The notes beneath the pieces were generated by a model. The model worked only from the letters and a program-made list of their open reading frames with translations, searched no databases and was not told the origin of the DNA. Below are positions 7,948-13,773 of a stretch of DNA of 22,211 nt, piece after piece (the stretch's first letter is position 1; the number at the start of each line of letters is the position of its first letter). Position numbers and translations under genes: made by a program. The DNA is from a virus: the IMG/VR virus record IMGVR_UViG_3300003690_000189, positions 1 through 22,211 of that record. One strand, 5' to 3'.

Positions 7948-8754
7948 TTATTTAACAAGTCGGTAGGCTTTCTTGACGTATCGCTTCTTGCTGTTGGGTA
8001 ACTCAAGAAGCTTGATGTTAAAGTCTTCGATGCTGTACTGGGCGAGGAGTAATAGAGGGTCGCGTGTGCCCAGCACATGCACTATCTCCTGCGCGTCGTT
8101 CCCTGATAAGTGGGACGGGAACTCAGCCAGAATGTCATAGGCTTCGCTCGATGGGATGACCCTCCGACTTGTCGTGTGCGACTCCTCTTCAAACTGGTTG
8201 GGAAATATTTTGGTGAGGGTGTGACTGTAGTCCTCGACCAAGATGTTGAGGTACATAGGCTGCGTCGGCTCGACCTCTATAGTGAGGGAATCGCCATGAC
8301 GCAGGGTCGACGTTGATAGACGCACCTGTATATCGAAGTTGGGATCGAAAGGTTCGGGTCTCGTAGACACCCGAGCCTCCAGCGTAACACGGCATATCCT
8401 TTGATCTTCTAGGTTCTCGGTGGCGCGCACTGTCTTGTTGCGCACCCCGCTGATCAATCCGTCAAGCATCGACCATGTGAATGTGTGTAGTGGACACTCG
8501 ACGTTGTCGTCCTTTTCTTTACAGGCCATGAAGGTGTCGCTGGCAATATACTCCCCATTGAATGAGTGTATGGCATCAAGCTTCGCTCTCGACTCTGCCT
8601 TGGCGCAAGCCTGTGCTTCGGTGATCTCCGAATGGATGATGTATGACCCACGTCCGTAGACCCACTCCTCAATAAGGATGTCTGCCGACGCCCCATAAAC
8701 ATGAGCGTCGAACAACAGACGCAGTAGCCCTATACCTATACTGACGTACTCCAT
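7948..8754 (-). CDS. Exported DUF4384-type protein
   Basis: A 268-residue protein with a weak signal peptide (residues 1-22, ending in GASA before DILIEEW). The N-terminal half (about 25-125: YGRGSYI, a long Ala/Glu-rich helix, two cysteines, VCRVTLEARV-like strand) resembles the FlgT/LPP20-type alpha/beta layout. The C-terminal half (about 140-260: RHGDSLTIEVEPTQPMYLNI, then KIFPNQFEEE, then RRVIPSSEAYDI, ending with EIVHVLGTRDPLLLL) has the order of conserved elements of DUF4384. That domain occurs in bacterial envelope and stress proteins, often beside kinases or secretion components. AAGGAG lies 8 bases before the ATG, which overlaps the upstream stop as TGATG; GTG at 8757 is an alternative. 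An envelope-directed phage function is inferred. Confidence 0.7.
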   Translation of the reverse strand: MEYVSIGIGLLRLLFDAHVYGASADILIEEWVYGRGSYIIHSEITEAQACAKAESRAKLDAIHSFNGEYIASDTFMACKEKDDNVECPLHTFTWSMLDGLISGVRNKTVRATENLEDQRICRVTLEARVSTRPEPFDPNFDIQVRLSTSTLRHGDSLTIEVEPTQPMYLNILVEDYSHTLTKIFPNQFEEESHTTSRRVIPSSEAYDILAEFPSHLSGNDAQEIVHVLGTRDPLLLLAQYSIEDFNIKLLELPNSKKRYVKKAYRLVK

Positions 8755-9176
8755 CACCCTATCTCCTTGAAGTGTCGAAGGGGTACATGGATAACAGGCT
8801 CCACATCCAGAGCATCGCCCCGGTCAAAGCGCCCACCTATTTCTGTGGAGTACTCCCCCTCAGCAAAGCGCCACCACTTGAGCGCATCTGTGTATTGAAC
8901 CACGACGATGAAGGGGCAGCCGATAAGCTGGGCGTGTTGGTTGCAGCGCACGACCTTGTCTACGCTTAACAGGAAGGTGGCATAATAATCGTGTGTATTC
9001 TTCCGCATCTTGATTTCTACTACTCCCCTTATCAGCCCATCCTTTACGACACAGTAGTCGTAAGGTGCTTTGGGTGGGGTCTTATGAATCTCACAGCCCC
9101 ACGCCAATGCAATTTTCTGGGCTATTGTAGCTTCATGGTTGCGGTCTTCCTCACTTTCATAGAGCGGTCTGCTCAC
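8754..9176 (-). CDS. PD-(D/E)XK-fold nuclease-like protein
   Basis: A 140-residue protein with the hallmarks of a restriction-endonuclease-like core: Glu15 in the first helix (NHEATIAQKIALAWGC), Asp40 in APYDYCVV, and Glu54-x-Lys56 in GVVEIKMR, followed by a helix with CNQHAQLIG and the hydrophobic strand PFIVVVQY. This should bind Mg2+ and cut DNA, perhaps in repair or in attack on host DNA. I chose the GTG at 9176 because GGAG lies 7 bases upstream. The longer frame would begin with TTG at 9236 without a ribosome site and overlap the preceding gene by 80 bases. The chosen start still overlaps it by 20. The exact subfamily is not clear. Confidence 0.72.
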   Translation of the reverse strand: MSRPLYESEEDRNHEATIAQKIALAWGCEIHKTPPKAPYDYCVVKDGLIRGVVEIKMRKNTHDYYATFLLSVDKVVRCNQHAQLIGCPFIVVVQYTDALKWWRFAEGEYSTEIGGRFDRGDALDVEPVIHVPLRHFKEIG

Positions 9177-9375
9177 CGTTCCGCTCCGCTGGACGCTCCC
9201 TAAAGGTGGCAGATCCCATGACGTAGTCCTCGACAATGCGCCGCATCAGCGTAGCTGTCGTGCAGTGTTGTTGCCGGGCTAGTATGTTGAGCGCCTCAAG
9301 AACGTGGCGCGGGGCTAAGAAAGAATACTTCTTGTTATCCCCGTCTAGTTTTTGTGGCCTGTCCATTTGGGTCAT
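9157..9375 (-). CDS. Ribbon-helix-helix-like DNA-binding protein
   Basis: A 72-residue protein. Residues 16-52 fit an Arc/CopG ribbon-helix-helix: a short strand (KYSFLAP), then helix RHVLEALNILARQQ, a turn with C-T-T, and helix ATLMRRIVEDYV. Such proteins dimerise and place a beta ribbon in the DNA major groove. The tail (TFRERPAERNGEQ) is charged and flexible. The ATG overlaps the upstream stop (ATGA) and has GGAGAGAG just upstream. It is a candidate regulator of the operon in which it sits, or one part of a two-part module with the adjacent PD-(D/E)XK gene; there is no direct sign of the latter. Confidence 0.7.
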   Translation of the reverse strand: MTQMDRPQKLDGDNKKYSFLAPRHVLEALNILARQQHCTTATLMRRIVEDYVMGSATFRERPAERNGEQTAL

Positions 9376-9854
9376 TTACTCTCTCCGTTGGTTGTCATTT
9401 CAAATTCATCACGCAATGCACGGAAGGTGCGCTGCGCGCTTTGGTTTTCTTTGAGTTCGCTGAGGGACTCTACGTTGAGGGCAGCGCGTACATATGCTCT
9501 GGTCTGGTCCTCAAGAGTGTCCTCTATTACGGGGCCAAGCTTATTGTTGGTAGCCCATGTCGCCATGAAGGTCTGGAACTTGTCATCACGGCACATTTTG
9601 CTAGCGTTAGCTATCAGGCCCTTGCCAGCTTCTATGTGCGATGGCACCACGGGCTGTTCGTCGTCACCGATCTCGGCCATCGCTACACGAAAGCGCGTAG
9701 CTGTGGTGTGGGTAAGCAGCCCCTCTGGAACGTCGTTGGGATGTATTAAAATCTTTATCAGCACCCCCGTCTGGGCCTTCATGTTGTTGGTGACGCTGTG
9801 AAGCTGGCCTTCAAACGTGAAGATGGCTTCGCGTAATGTTTCTTCGTCAAGCAT
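9372..9854 (-). CDS. Hypothetical phage protein next to the HNH gene
   Basis: A 160-residue protein with no motif I can name. Residues about 15-65 (FEGQLHSVTNNMKAQTGVLI, KILIHPNDVPEGLLT, ATRFRVAMAEIGDDEQP) read as a small beta domain of the kind encoded beside DUF968/HNH nucleases in many phages. The second half is helical (FMATWATNN, then DQTRAYVRAALNV). The long frame reaches 9929 but would overlap the HNH gene. The ATG at 9854 has GGAAGGAG about 7 bases upstream and an 8-base overlap with the HNH stop. Given its place in the recombination operon, a role in DNA metabolism is likely but unproven. Confidence 0.72.
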   Translation of the reverse strand: MLDEETLREAIFTFEGQLHSVTNNMKAQTGVLIKILIHPNDVPEGLLTHTTATRFRVAMAEIGDDEQPVVPSHIEAGKGLIANASKMCRDDKFQTFMATWATNNKLGPVIEDTLEDQTRAYVRAALNVESLSELKENQSAQRTFRALRDEFEMTTNGESK

Positions 9855-10134
9855 TGCTCCACTCCTTCCATTGACTGGTCGCCCATGCGATGGGGTCACG
9901 GTCAACAGCTTCCCAAAAATGTTTTTCATTGCCAGCCATGTGCAGTTGGTGGTGACAGTTCCTGCACAAAGGGACCACCCAGTTGTCGCTCACCTTCATG
10001 CTCATGGCGGCTGGTTCTGCGAACATGATGTGATGGGCGTCACCCGCCCACGGGCGGCGACACGCAAGGCAAGCTTGCTGCCGCACATGGACAAGGTAAC
10101 GCTTGTCCCGCAGACGTTTGATCTTAGAGATCAT
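9847..10134 (-). CDS. HNH endonuclease, DUF968/Ref-like
   Basis: A 95-residue nuclease. Visible elements are the zinc pair C22-x2-C25 (ACLACRR), the histidine pair H34-H35 in DAHHIMF, the second zinc pair C57-x2-C60 with H61-H62 and H65 (PLCRNCHHQLH). This is the bba-metal arrangement of the DUF968 group, to which the P1 recombination-enhancing nuclease Ref is related. Such proteins nick or cut DNA during recombination and may cooperate with recombinase filaments. The frame can be extended to a TTG at 10161, but homologous proteins start close to RDKRYL, so the ATG at 10134 is preferred although it lacks a good ribosome site. It overlaps the upstream gene by 11 bases. Confidence 0.85.
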   Translation of the reverse strand: MISKIKRLRDKRYLVHVRQQACLACRRPWAGDAHHIMFAEPAAMSMKVSDNWVVPLCRNCHHQLHMAGNEKHFWEAVDRDPIAWATSQWKEWSNA

Positions 10135-10432
10135 CGAAGTTAAAAGCTTTATCAAGGTCAACCTCGCTCTCCTTTTTGGGTTCGGGAGCAGGGGTGGGTT
10201 GAGAAGATTTGCCAGCCCACGGTTGTTTAAGCTTGATGTTAAGGTAGGAGCCTTTCTTTCCCTGCCGTTCCTCTCCCTGCATTTCCATCTTGGGTTCGTT
10301 GACCCCCGCCTTTAGTTGGTCAACCAGATACTTGATATCTTCCTCGCGAAAGGACAGGTCGCCCTTCCATTGTGGCCGCCACTTACCGTCGTTGGCGAGG
10401 GGGCGGTTGTCGAAAATGTTTCCGATAGCCAT
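10124..10432 (-). CDS. Possible ssDNA-binding-like protein
   Basis: A 102-residue protein. The N-terminus (NIFDNRPLANDGKWRPQWKG) and the strand SYLNIKLKQPW suggest a small beta-rich fold that recognises polymers. The tail after residue 73 is proline/charged and ends in an acidic tip with an aromatic residue (VDLDKAFNFDDL). Such tails are the hallmark of phage and bacterial single-stranded DNA-binding proteins, where they recruit partners. It lies directly downstream of the Sak3-type annealing gene (start and stop share one base), where an SSB would be expected. The fold is not a clear OB match by eye, so this is an inference. Confidence 0.6.
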   Translation of the reverse strand: MAIGNIFDNRPLANDGKWRPQWKGDLSFREEDIKYLVDQLKAGVNEPKMEMQGEERQGKKGSYLNIKLKQPWAGKSSQPTPAPEPKKESEVDLDKAFNFDDL

Positions 10433-11277
10433 TACTTTGTTCCTTTCTCAAGCTCGGCTCTGCGTTTGTTAATGCTGGCTATGAACTTAAGGCTTGTAAC
10501 CTTTACACCCGTGTCCTCAGCCAGCTTTCTGAACATGGGCAGGTGGTTCTGAGAAAACTCCCCTAACACCATGATGTCGTCGATCCTCTCAACGATCATA
10601 GGGAGGGCATCGTTGAGGTATTCCACCGCCTTTGACGGCTTCTCTTTCGGATCGATCAGGAACATGTTCGTATCTGGATCGTACCCACATTTGTGTTCAT
10701 CGTCCTGATGTATGTCAGTAGTTACAGCGTCTGGAAATGTTTCCTTCACGGCCTTAGTCAACTCAGACTTCTCCACTTGTTCCACCACACCACCACTGTT
10801 TCCGGCATCTTCGTCGTCGTCGTCTGCCTTGGCTGCGTCCGGGGGGAGATCTTCACCCGCATAGATGTAGTGGCCCAGTCCGTGATAAGCGATTGCTTTG
10901 GCTAGGCACCGTTGCAGGGCTGTGTTGACCTCAAATGAATCGGGATGAACCACCGCCTTGTTGGCGTAGTTCAAGACGGGGTAGGTCTCGGTTACTGGGA
11001 TGTCGTCCACAGTAACAGTGACCTTGACGTATGAGTGTCCCCCTGCATCAACGGCGTAAGGTAAGCTGCCATTCTCATGGGTGAACCAGTGCTTCTCGAA
11101 TGAGGCTGTGGGATACGAATCCTTTAGTGTTCCCCACGCCCACGCCCATGATAAGTAGCTGAGGGTAATGCCCCCGGCTCCCTTCTTCTTTTCGATCCTG
11201 TCGCTCACATCGATGAGCGAAAGCTTTCCCCACACGGATGTGGGGTCGGTCTTCTCTTTAACTTTTTTGGTTGCCAT
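10432..11277 (-). CDS. Single-strand annealing protein, Sak3-like (DUF1071)
   Basis: A 281-residue protein. The N-terminal 150 residues show the DUF1071 pattern: SVWGKLSLIDVSDRIEKK, the aromatic run LSYLSWAWAWGTLKD, a central KVTVTVDDIPV strand, and NTALQRCLAKAIAYHGLGHYIYAGEDLP. Proteins of this group (SAK3) anneal complementary single strands in phage recombination, acting after a 5'-3' exonuclease. A poly-acidic linker (about 150-157) separates a helical C-terminal part (EYLNDALPMIVERI, then FIASINKRRAELEKG) probably used for multimer or partner contacts. AAGGAG precedes the start. The gene shares its operon with a Cas4/RecB-type exonuclease and an SSB-like gene, which supports the call. 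Confidence 0.87.
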   Translation of the reverse strand: MATKKVKEKTDPTSVWGKLSLIDVSDRIEKKKGAGGITLSYLSWAWAWGTLKDSYPTASFEKHWFTHENGSLPYAVDAGGHSYVKVTVTVDDIPVTETYPVLNYANKAVVHPDSFEVNTALQRCLAKAIAYHGLGHYIYAGEDLPPDAAKADDDDEDAGNSGGVVEQVEKSELTKAVKETFPDAVTTDIHQDDEHKCGYDPDTNMFLIDPKEKPSKAVEYLNDALPMIVERIDDIMVLGEFSQNHLPMFRKLAEDTGVKVTSLKFIASINKRRAELEKGTK

Positions 11278-11313
11278 CTTATTCTCCTTACTTTTTACAG
11301 GTGTGTATGTTGC

Positions 11314-11574
11314 TTACGCCTCGTCAACAGACTCTAACTCTGGCTCGCTGAACTCGGCATCAGTAGCATCGTCGTGAAGGATCTTGCCTCCTTCAATCAT
11401 TTCTTCCGTATAGCCAAGATTGAGGAAGTCTTCGACGTAGGACCGCCAGTCAGCGCGATCCTCTGTAGCCAACTCCAGTTCTTCTAAAACCTGTTGCTTG
11501 GTTATACTTACCTCCACCTGCATCGTATGGGTGATGGTCTCCGTTCGGTTAAGTGTTAAAATAAATTTAGCCAT
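11314..11574 (-). CDS. Hypothetical small acidic protein
   Basis: An 86-residue acidic protein. It begins with strands (KFILTLNRTETITHTMQVEV) and continues with helices (ITKQQVLEELELA; WRSYVEDFLNLGY), ending in a strongly acidic tail rich in Glu and Asp. No family is recognised. The ATG at 11574 is chosen because GGAGAGAG lies just upstream; the open frame runs 19 codons further but without a ribosome site. Acidic small phage proteins sometimes mimic DNA or bind host enzymes, but that is only a possibility here. Confidence 0.65.
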   Translation of the reverse strand: MAKFILTLNRTETITHTMQVEVSITKQQVLEELELATEDRADWRSYVEDFLNLGYTEEMIEGGKILHDDATDAEFSEPELESVDEA

Positions 11575-11594
11575 TGTCTCTCTCCATTTAAATC

Positions 11595-11906
11595 CTAAGT
11601 CATCGACACTTTGTTTAAGAAGCGTTGCCACAAACTACGCCTGTTGCGTGTTTCTGTGACTGCGTTAGAAACCATAAGCCTCTCGCCGTGCAGGGTTTGC
11701 GGCTGCATCAACAACTGTTCGGGAGCGTTCCATATGTCTGGGTTCTGCTTACGATGGATCGCGAGGAGCTTGTAGATGTATGCCTCGTTAAGGCCAAACG
11801 CCTGACCCAAACGGGGAATGATCCCCGCCTGTCCCATCGTGCGTTGCTGTAAATAATTTTCTGCGAGAAGCCGGTTGCGGCACTCGCGGTTCTTACGTCC
11901 CTTCAT
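11595..11906 (-). CDS. Small basic helical protein, possible HTH
   Basis: A 103-residue basic protein. Residues about 27-50 (GIIPRLGQAFGLNEAYIYKL) read as a possible helix-turn-helix: a helix, the turn at FGL, and a recognition-like helix. The C-terminus is basic with RNRRSLWQRFLNK. GGGAG lies about 8 bases before the ATG, and the gene overlaps the upstream stop by 14 bases. A DNA-binding role is plausible; no family is recognised. Confidence 0.6.
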   Translation of the reverse strand: MKGRKNRECRNRLLAENYLQQRTMGQAGIIPRLGQAFGLNEAYIYKLLAIHRKQNPDIWNAPEQLLMQPQTLHGERLMVSNAVTETRNRRSLWQRFLNKVSMT

Positions 11907-12159
11907 TGTCTATTCTCCCATCTCTTCTTGGTTTCGTTTTGTCCTTGGAACGAGTGAACAGGTAGTCAAACCTGTCGCCGTTGCGGCGTTGGGTAAGTGT
12001 TCCAAAGTGGATATCGGTGGCGTATTGCCACGCGACACGGCCTAAATCAAAGATCTCCCGGCTGCGTTCTCCTGCCTCACCGAGATGCCCGCTAAAATAG
12101 ACCATAGTTTCGCCACCCTTTAGATCGGCAGCTTGCTTTCTGAATTTATCGGCGTTCAT
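11893..12159 (-). CDS. Hypothetical small phage protein
   Basis: An 88-residue protein with a beta start (METMVYFSGHL-like segment), a central helix (SREIFDLGRVAWQYATD) and a basic strand TLTQRRNGDRFDYLFTRSKD. This order resembles small winged-helix-like hypothetical proteins of phages and mobile elements that carry a TLTQRR motif near a tyrosine-containing strand. The function is unknown. The ATG overlaps the stop of the exonuclease gene as ATGA, so the two are co-translated. Confidence 0.65.
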   Translation of the reverse strand: MNADKFRKQAADLKGGETMVYFSGHLGEAGERSREIFDLGRVAWQYATDIHFGTLTQRRNGDRFDYLFTRSKDKTKPRRDGRIDNEGT

Positions 12160-13037
12160 TTTAATTCTCCTTGGTACTGGTCACAGAACGGTGCAGCGCT
12201 ACAGTAACGCTCGCACCGCAGTGGACTTGATGGGCGAGGCTCCACGACATACTTGTCCTTAGTGGCTGCCAGCGCCTTGGCTTCTTCTTCGCTACCAAAA
12301 ATGCGGTAGGCTTTGGTGGACGTTGTGTTGGGCATGACAGCCCACTTGTCGCCACGCTTCCAGCGCTCCTCATCTGTGCATGGTGGAAGGAGGCCCGTCA
12401 CGTCGAACAGGTCTTCGGCTTCGACGTGAGCGGCGATGCGATCCTTGATAAACGCCAGCCGCTTCTCTTGGGGCCATAGTTCTATTTCCACCATGTGGAT
12501 AGGCGACGGTGGATAATCTTTCTGACGCTCCCCCTGTTGGGGGGTGTGGTCGCGGATGATAGCGCACACGGCAAGCTCGTAGACGGGGAACTCTTTGTTC
12601 TGTTCTACCAACTCAGCGTAGCAGTTAAGTTGCTCAGTCCAGCCTCGCAACGAGTACGAATCGGGCTGCGCATTTCGCGCCTTGGTCATCTTCCAATCCG
12701 TAATGGCGATGCCAAAGTCGCTCACTTCCTGCACGTCGATGGCTCCGCTGATAATCTTTCCGTCGATCTCCATAAAGAGACGTTCTTCCTTGATGAGAGA
12801 GTTGCTCTCACCTTCTTGGAGAACCTCGTGAATGGCGGAGCCAAACAGTTTCCACACACCATCGGAGGCGTCCTCGCTAAGAGCCGACCAATGTTGTTTG
12901 GTCAGGACGGACATACGAGGAGGACGCTGCAATCCAGTGACGCTCATCCAAGCATCGCCCTTGGAATATCGGGCTTGCTGGGAACGCAGCGCATCGACTA
13001 TAGTCGATGGCAGATTATAGCAATTAGTGATTTTCAT
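12156..13037 (-). CDS. Cas4/RecB-type PD-(D/E)XK exonuclease
   Basis: A 293-residue nuclease. Motifs in order are the first-helix histidine (GSAIHEVLQ, near residue 70), GAIDVQ with the metal-binding Asp near 100, TDWKMTKA with D-x-K near 115, and QLNCYAEL (motif of the RecB family) near 133. A C-terminal cysteine cluster (C275, C279, C285 in CERYCSAAPFC) may hold an iron-sulfur cluster as in Cas4 and AddB. A fourth cysteine ligand could lie at residue 216 (LPPCTDEE). Such enzymes resect double-strand ends; here it would feed the Sak3-type annealing protein. It is the first gene of the operon, about ten bases after a predicted transcription start, with a GAGAGAG leader in place of a classical ribosome site. 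Confidence 0.87.
   Translation of the reverse strand: MKITNCYNLPSTIVDALRSQQARYSKGDAWMSVTGLQRPPRMSVLTKQHWSALSEDASDGVWKLFGSAIHEVLQEGESNSLIKEERLFMEIDGKIISGAIDVQEVSDFGIAITDWKMTKARNAQPDSYSLRGWTEQLNCYAELVEQNKEFPVYELAVCAIIRDHTPQQGERQKDYPPSPIHMVEIELWPQEKRLAFIKDRIAAHVEAEDLFDVTGLLPPCTDEERWKRGDKWAVMPNTTSTKAYRIFGSEEEAKALAATKDKYVVEPRPSSPLRCERYCSAAPFCDQYQGELK
12992..13009. promoter_or_regulatory. 18-base perfect palindrome, operator candidate
   Basis: CATCGACTA/TAGTCGATG is a perfect 18-base inverted repeat with no spacer, lying in codons near the start of the exonuclease gene, about 45-65 bases downstream of its promoter. The same DNA contains a possible plus-strand -10 (TATAGT at 12999-13004) with TTGCTG at 12975-12980 and an 18-base spacer. 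A repressor or activator bound here could therefore act on both divergent operons. Chance is not excluded. Confidence 0.45.
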
Positions 13038-13054
13038 TTCTCTCTCTCAGAGAT

Positions 13055-13084
13055 GTTATAGGATGAAAAGAGATTATATGTCAA
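13055..13084 (-). promoter_or_regulatory. Sigma70-type promoter of the minus operon
   Basis: On the minus strand TTGACA (13084-13079) is a perfect -35 box, and TATAAC (13060-13055) is a near-perfect -10 box, 18 bases apart. The transcription start would fall about ten bases before the ATG at 13037, leaving a minimal leader made of the GAGAGAG ribosome-site element. The boxes overlap the first codons of the divergent RusA-like gene, so the two transcription units probably interfere. Confidence 0.65.
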
Positions 13085-13428
13085 CTCTTTCTTTTGTTGC
13101 TCACGGTGAGCCTGCAAGCAAGAGCAACCAACGCAGACTAGTTATGCACAAATCGAAGCCACGCTTTATCAAAAGTGCTAAAGCTCTGTCATTTTTAAAA
13201 GCCTTCAGCCTCCAAGTGCCACGGTGTGATCCCCTCATTGAGGGAGATGTAGCTGTTACCATGACAATTTATTACGCTTCCCGCCGTCCTGATCTTGACG
13301 AGTCAGTGGTGCTTGATGCCATGCAGGGGTGCGTCTATCAGAATGACAGGCAGGTGAAAGAGAAACACATTTATTGGGCGCTTGATAAGGACGATCCGAG
13401 GGTTGAGGTCAGCGTTGATCTCCGCTGA
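13063..13428 (+). CDS. RusA-like Holliday-junction resolvase
   Basis: A 121-residue protein. The start of the RusA fold is visible (LSFVAHGEPASKSNQRR). The acidic region RRPDLDESVVLDAMQG and the following YQNDRQVKEKH correspond to the RusA DxDN...K and DDxQV motifs. Two catalytic aspartates are kept in PDLD. The asparagine and lysine after them are replaced (E and V), and the second motif reads N-D instead of D-D, so activity may be altered. ATG 13063 is taken; ATG 13078 with AAAGAG upstream is a good alternative. RusA resolves four-way junctions that arise in recombination, consistent with the divergently placed exonuclease/annealing operon. Confidence 0.78.
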   Translation: MKRDYMSTLSFVAHGEPASKSNQRRLVMHKSKPRFIKSAKALSFLKAFSLQVPRCDPLIEGDVAVTMTIYYASRRPDLDESVVLDAMQGCVYQNDRQVKEKHIYWALDKDDPRVEVSVDLR

Positions 13429-13711
13429 AGCCAAGTTGTGGCGAGAGGTGTTGGTGTCTGCCTTGTGGGACGTGGCCCACGCCAAGAATAAGCGTGACCT
13501 AGCAGAGGCTGTTGGCTGGTTCGCGACTGAGTACTGCGATGACGTGTGTCAGTTAGTGGGGAGGGATCCAGTACAGATGCGACGGTTGGTAGGAAAGCTG
13601 GTGGTGCGCGGCAAGGCGCAACGTCGATACTGGTTTGAAAGGATTCGCGAAGGGTTGGGGGAGCGGCGGATTGTTGTGGGGAGAGAGAGGATGCCCGCCG
13701 CCCCCGATTAG
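13415..13711 (+). CDS. Small helical phage protein
   Basis: A 98-residue protein with a TTG start chosen for the GAGGT five bases upstream, overlapping the RusA-like gene by 14 bases. It is helical throughout: LWREVLVSALWDVAHAK, then LAEAVGWFATEYCDDVCQLVGRD with DPVQMRRLVGKL. The pattern W-F...D-V-C-L-G-D-P-x-x-x-R is one I have seen in short phage proteins encoded near replication genes; their function is unknown. The C-terminus is very basic, so nucleic-acid contact is possible. Translational coupling to the resolvase is likely. Confidence 0.65.
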   Translation: MISAEAKLWREVLVSALWDVAHAKNKRDLAEAVGWFATEYCDDVCQLVGRDPVQMRRLVGKLVVRGKAQRRYWFERIREGLGERRIVVGRERMPAAPD

Positions 13712-13773
13712 AAGTAGAATGAACACCTAACATAGCTTATAGTCAGGCGCAAGGGTAGAGAGAGGAGTATCAC

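Noticed and set aside
9157-9176. Toxin-antitoxin pair formed by the ribbon-helix-helix gene and the PD-(D/E)XK gene
   Set aside because: The second product looks like a nuclease rather than a known toxin family, and both sit inside a long operon; the evidence is only adjacency.
12495-13061. Plus-strand frame of 188 codons opposite the exonuclease gene
   Set aside because: It is a mirror of a gene with clear PD-(D/E)XK motifs; it lacks a ribosome site and domain.
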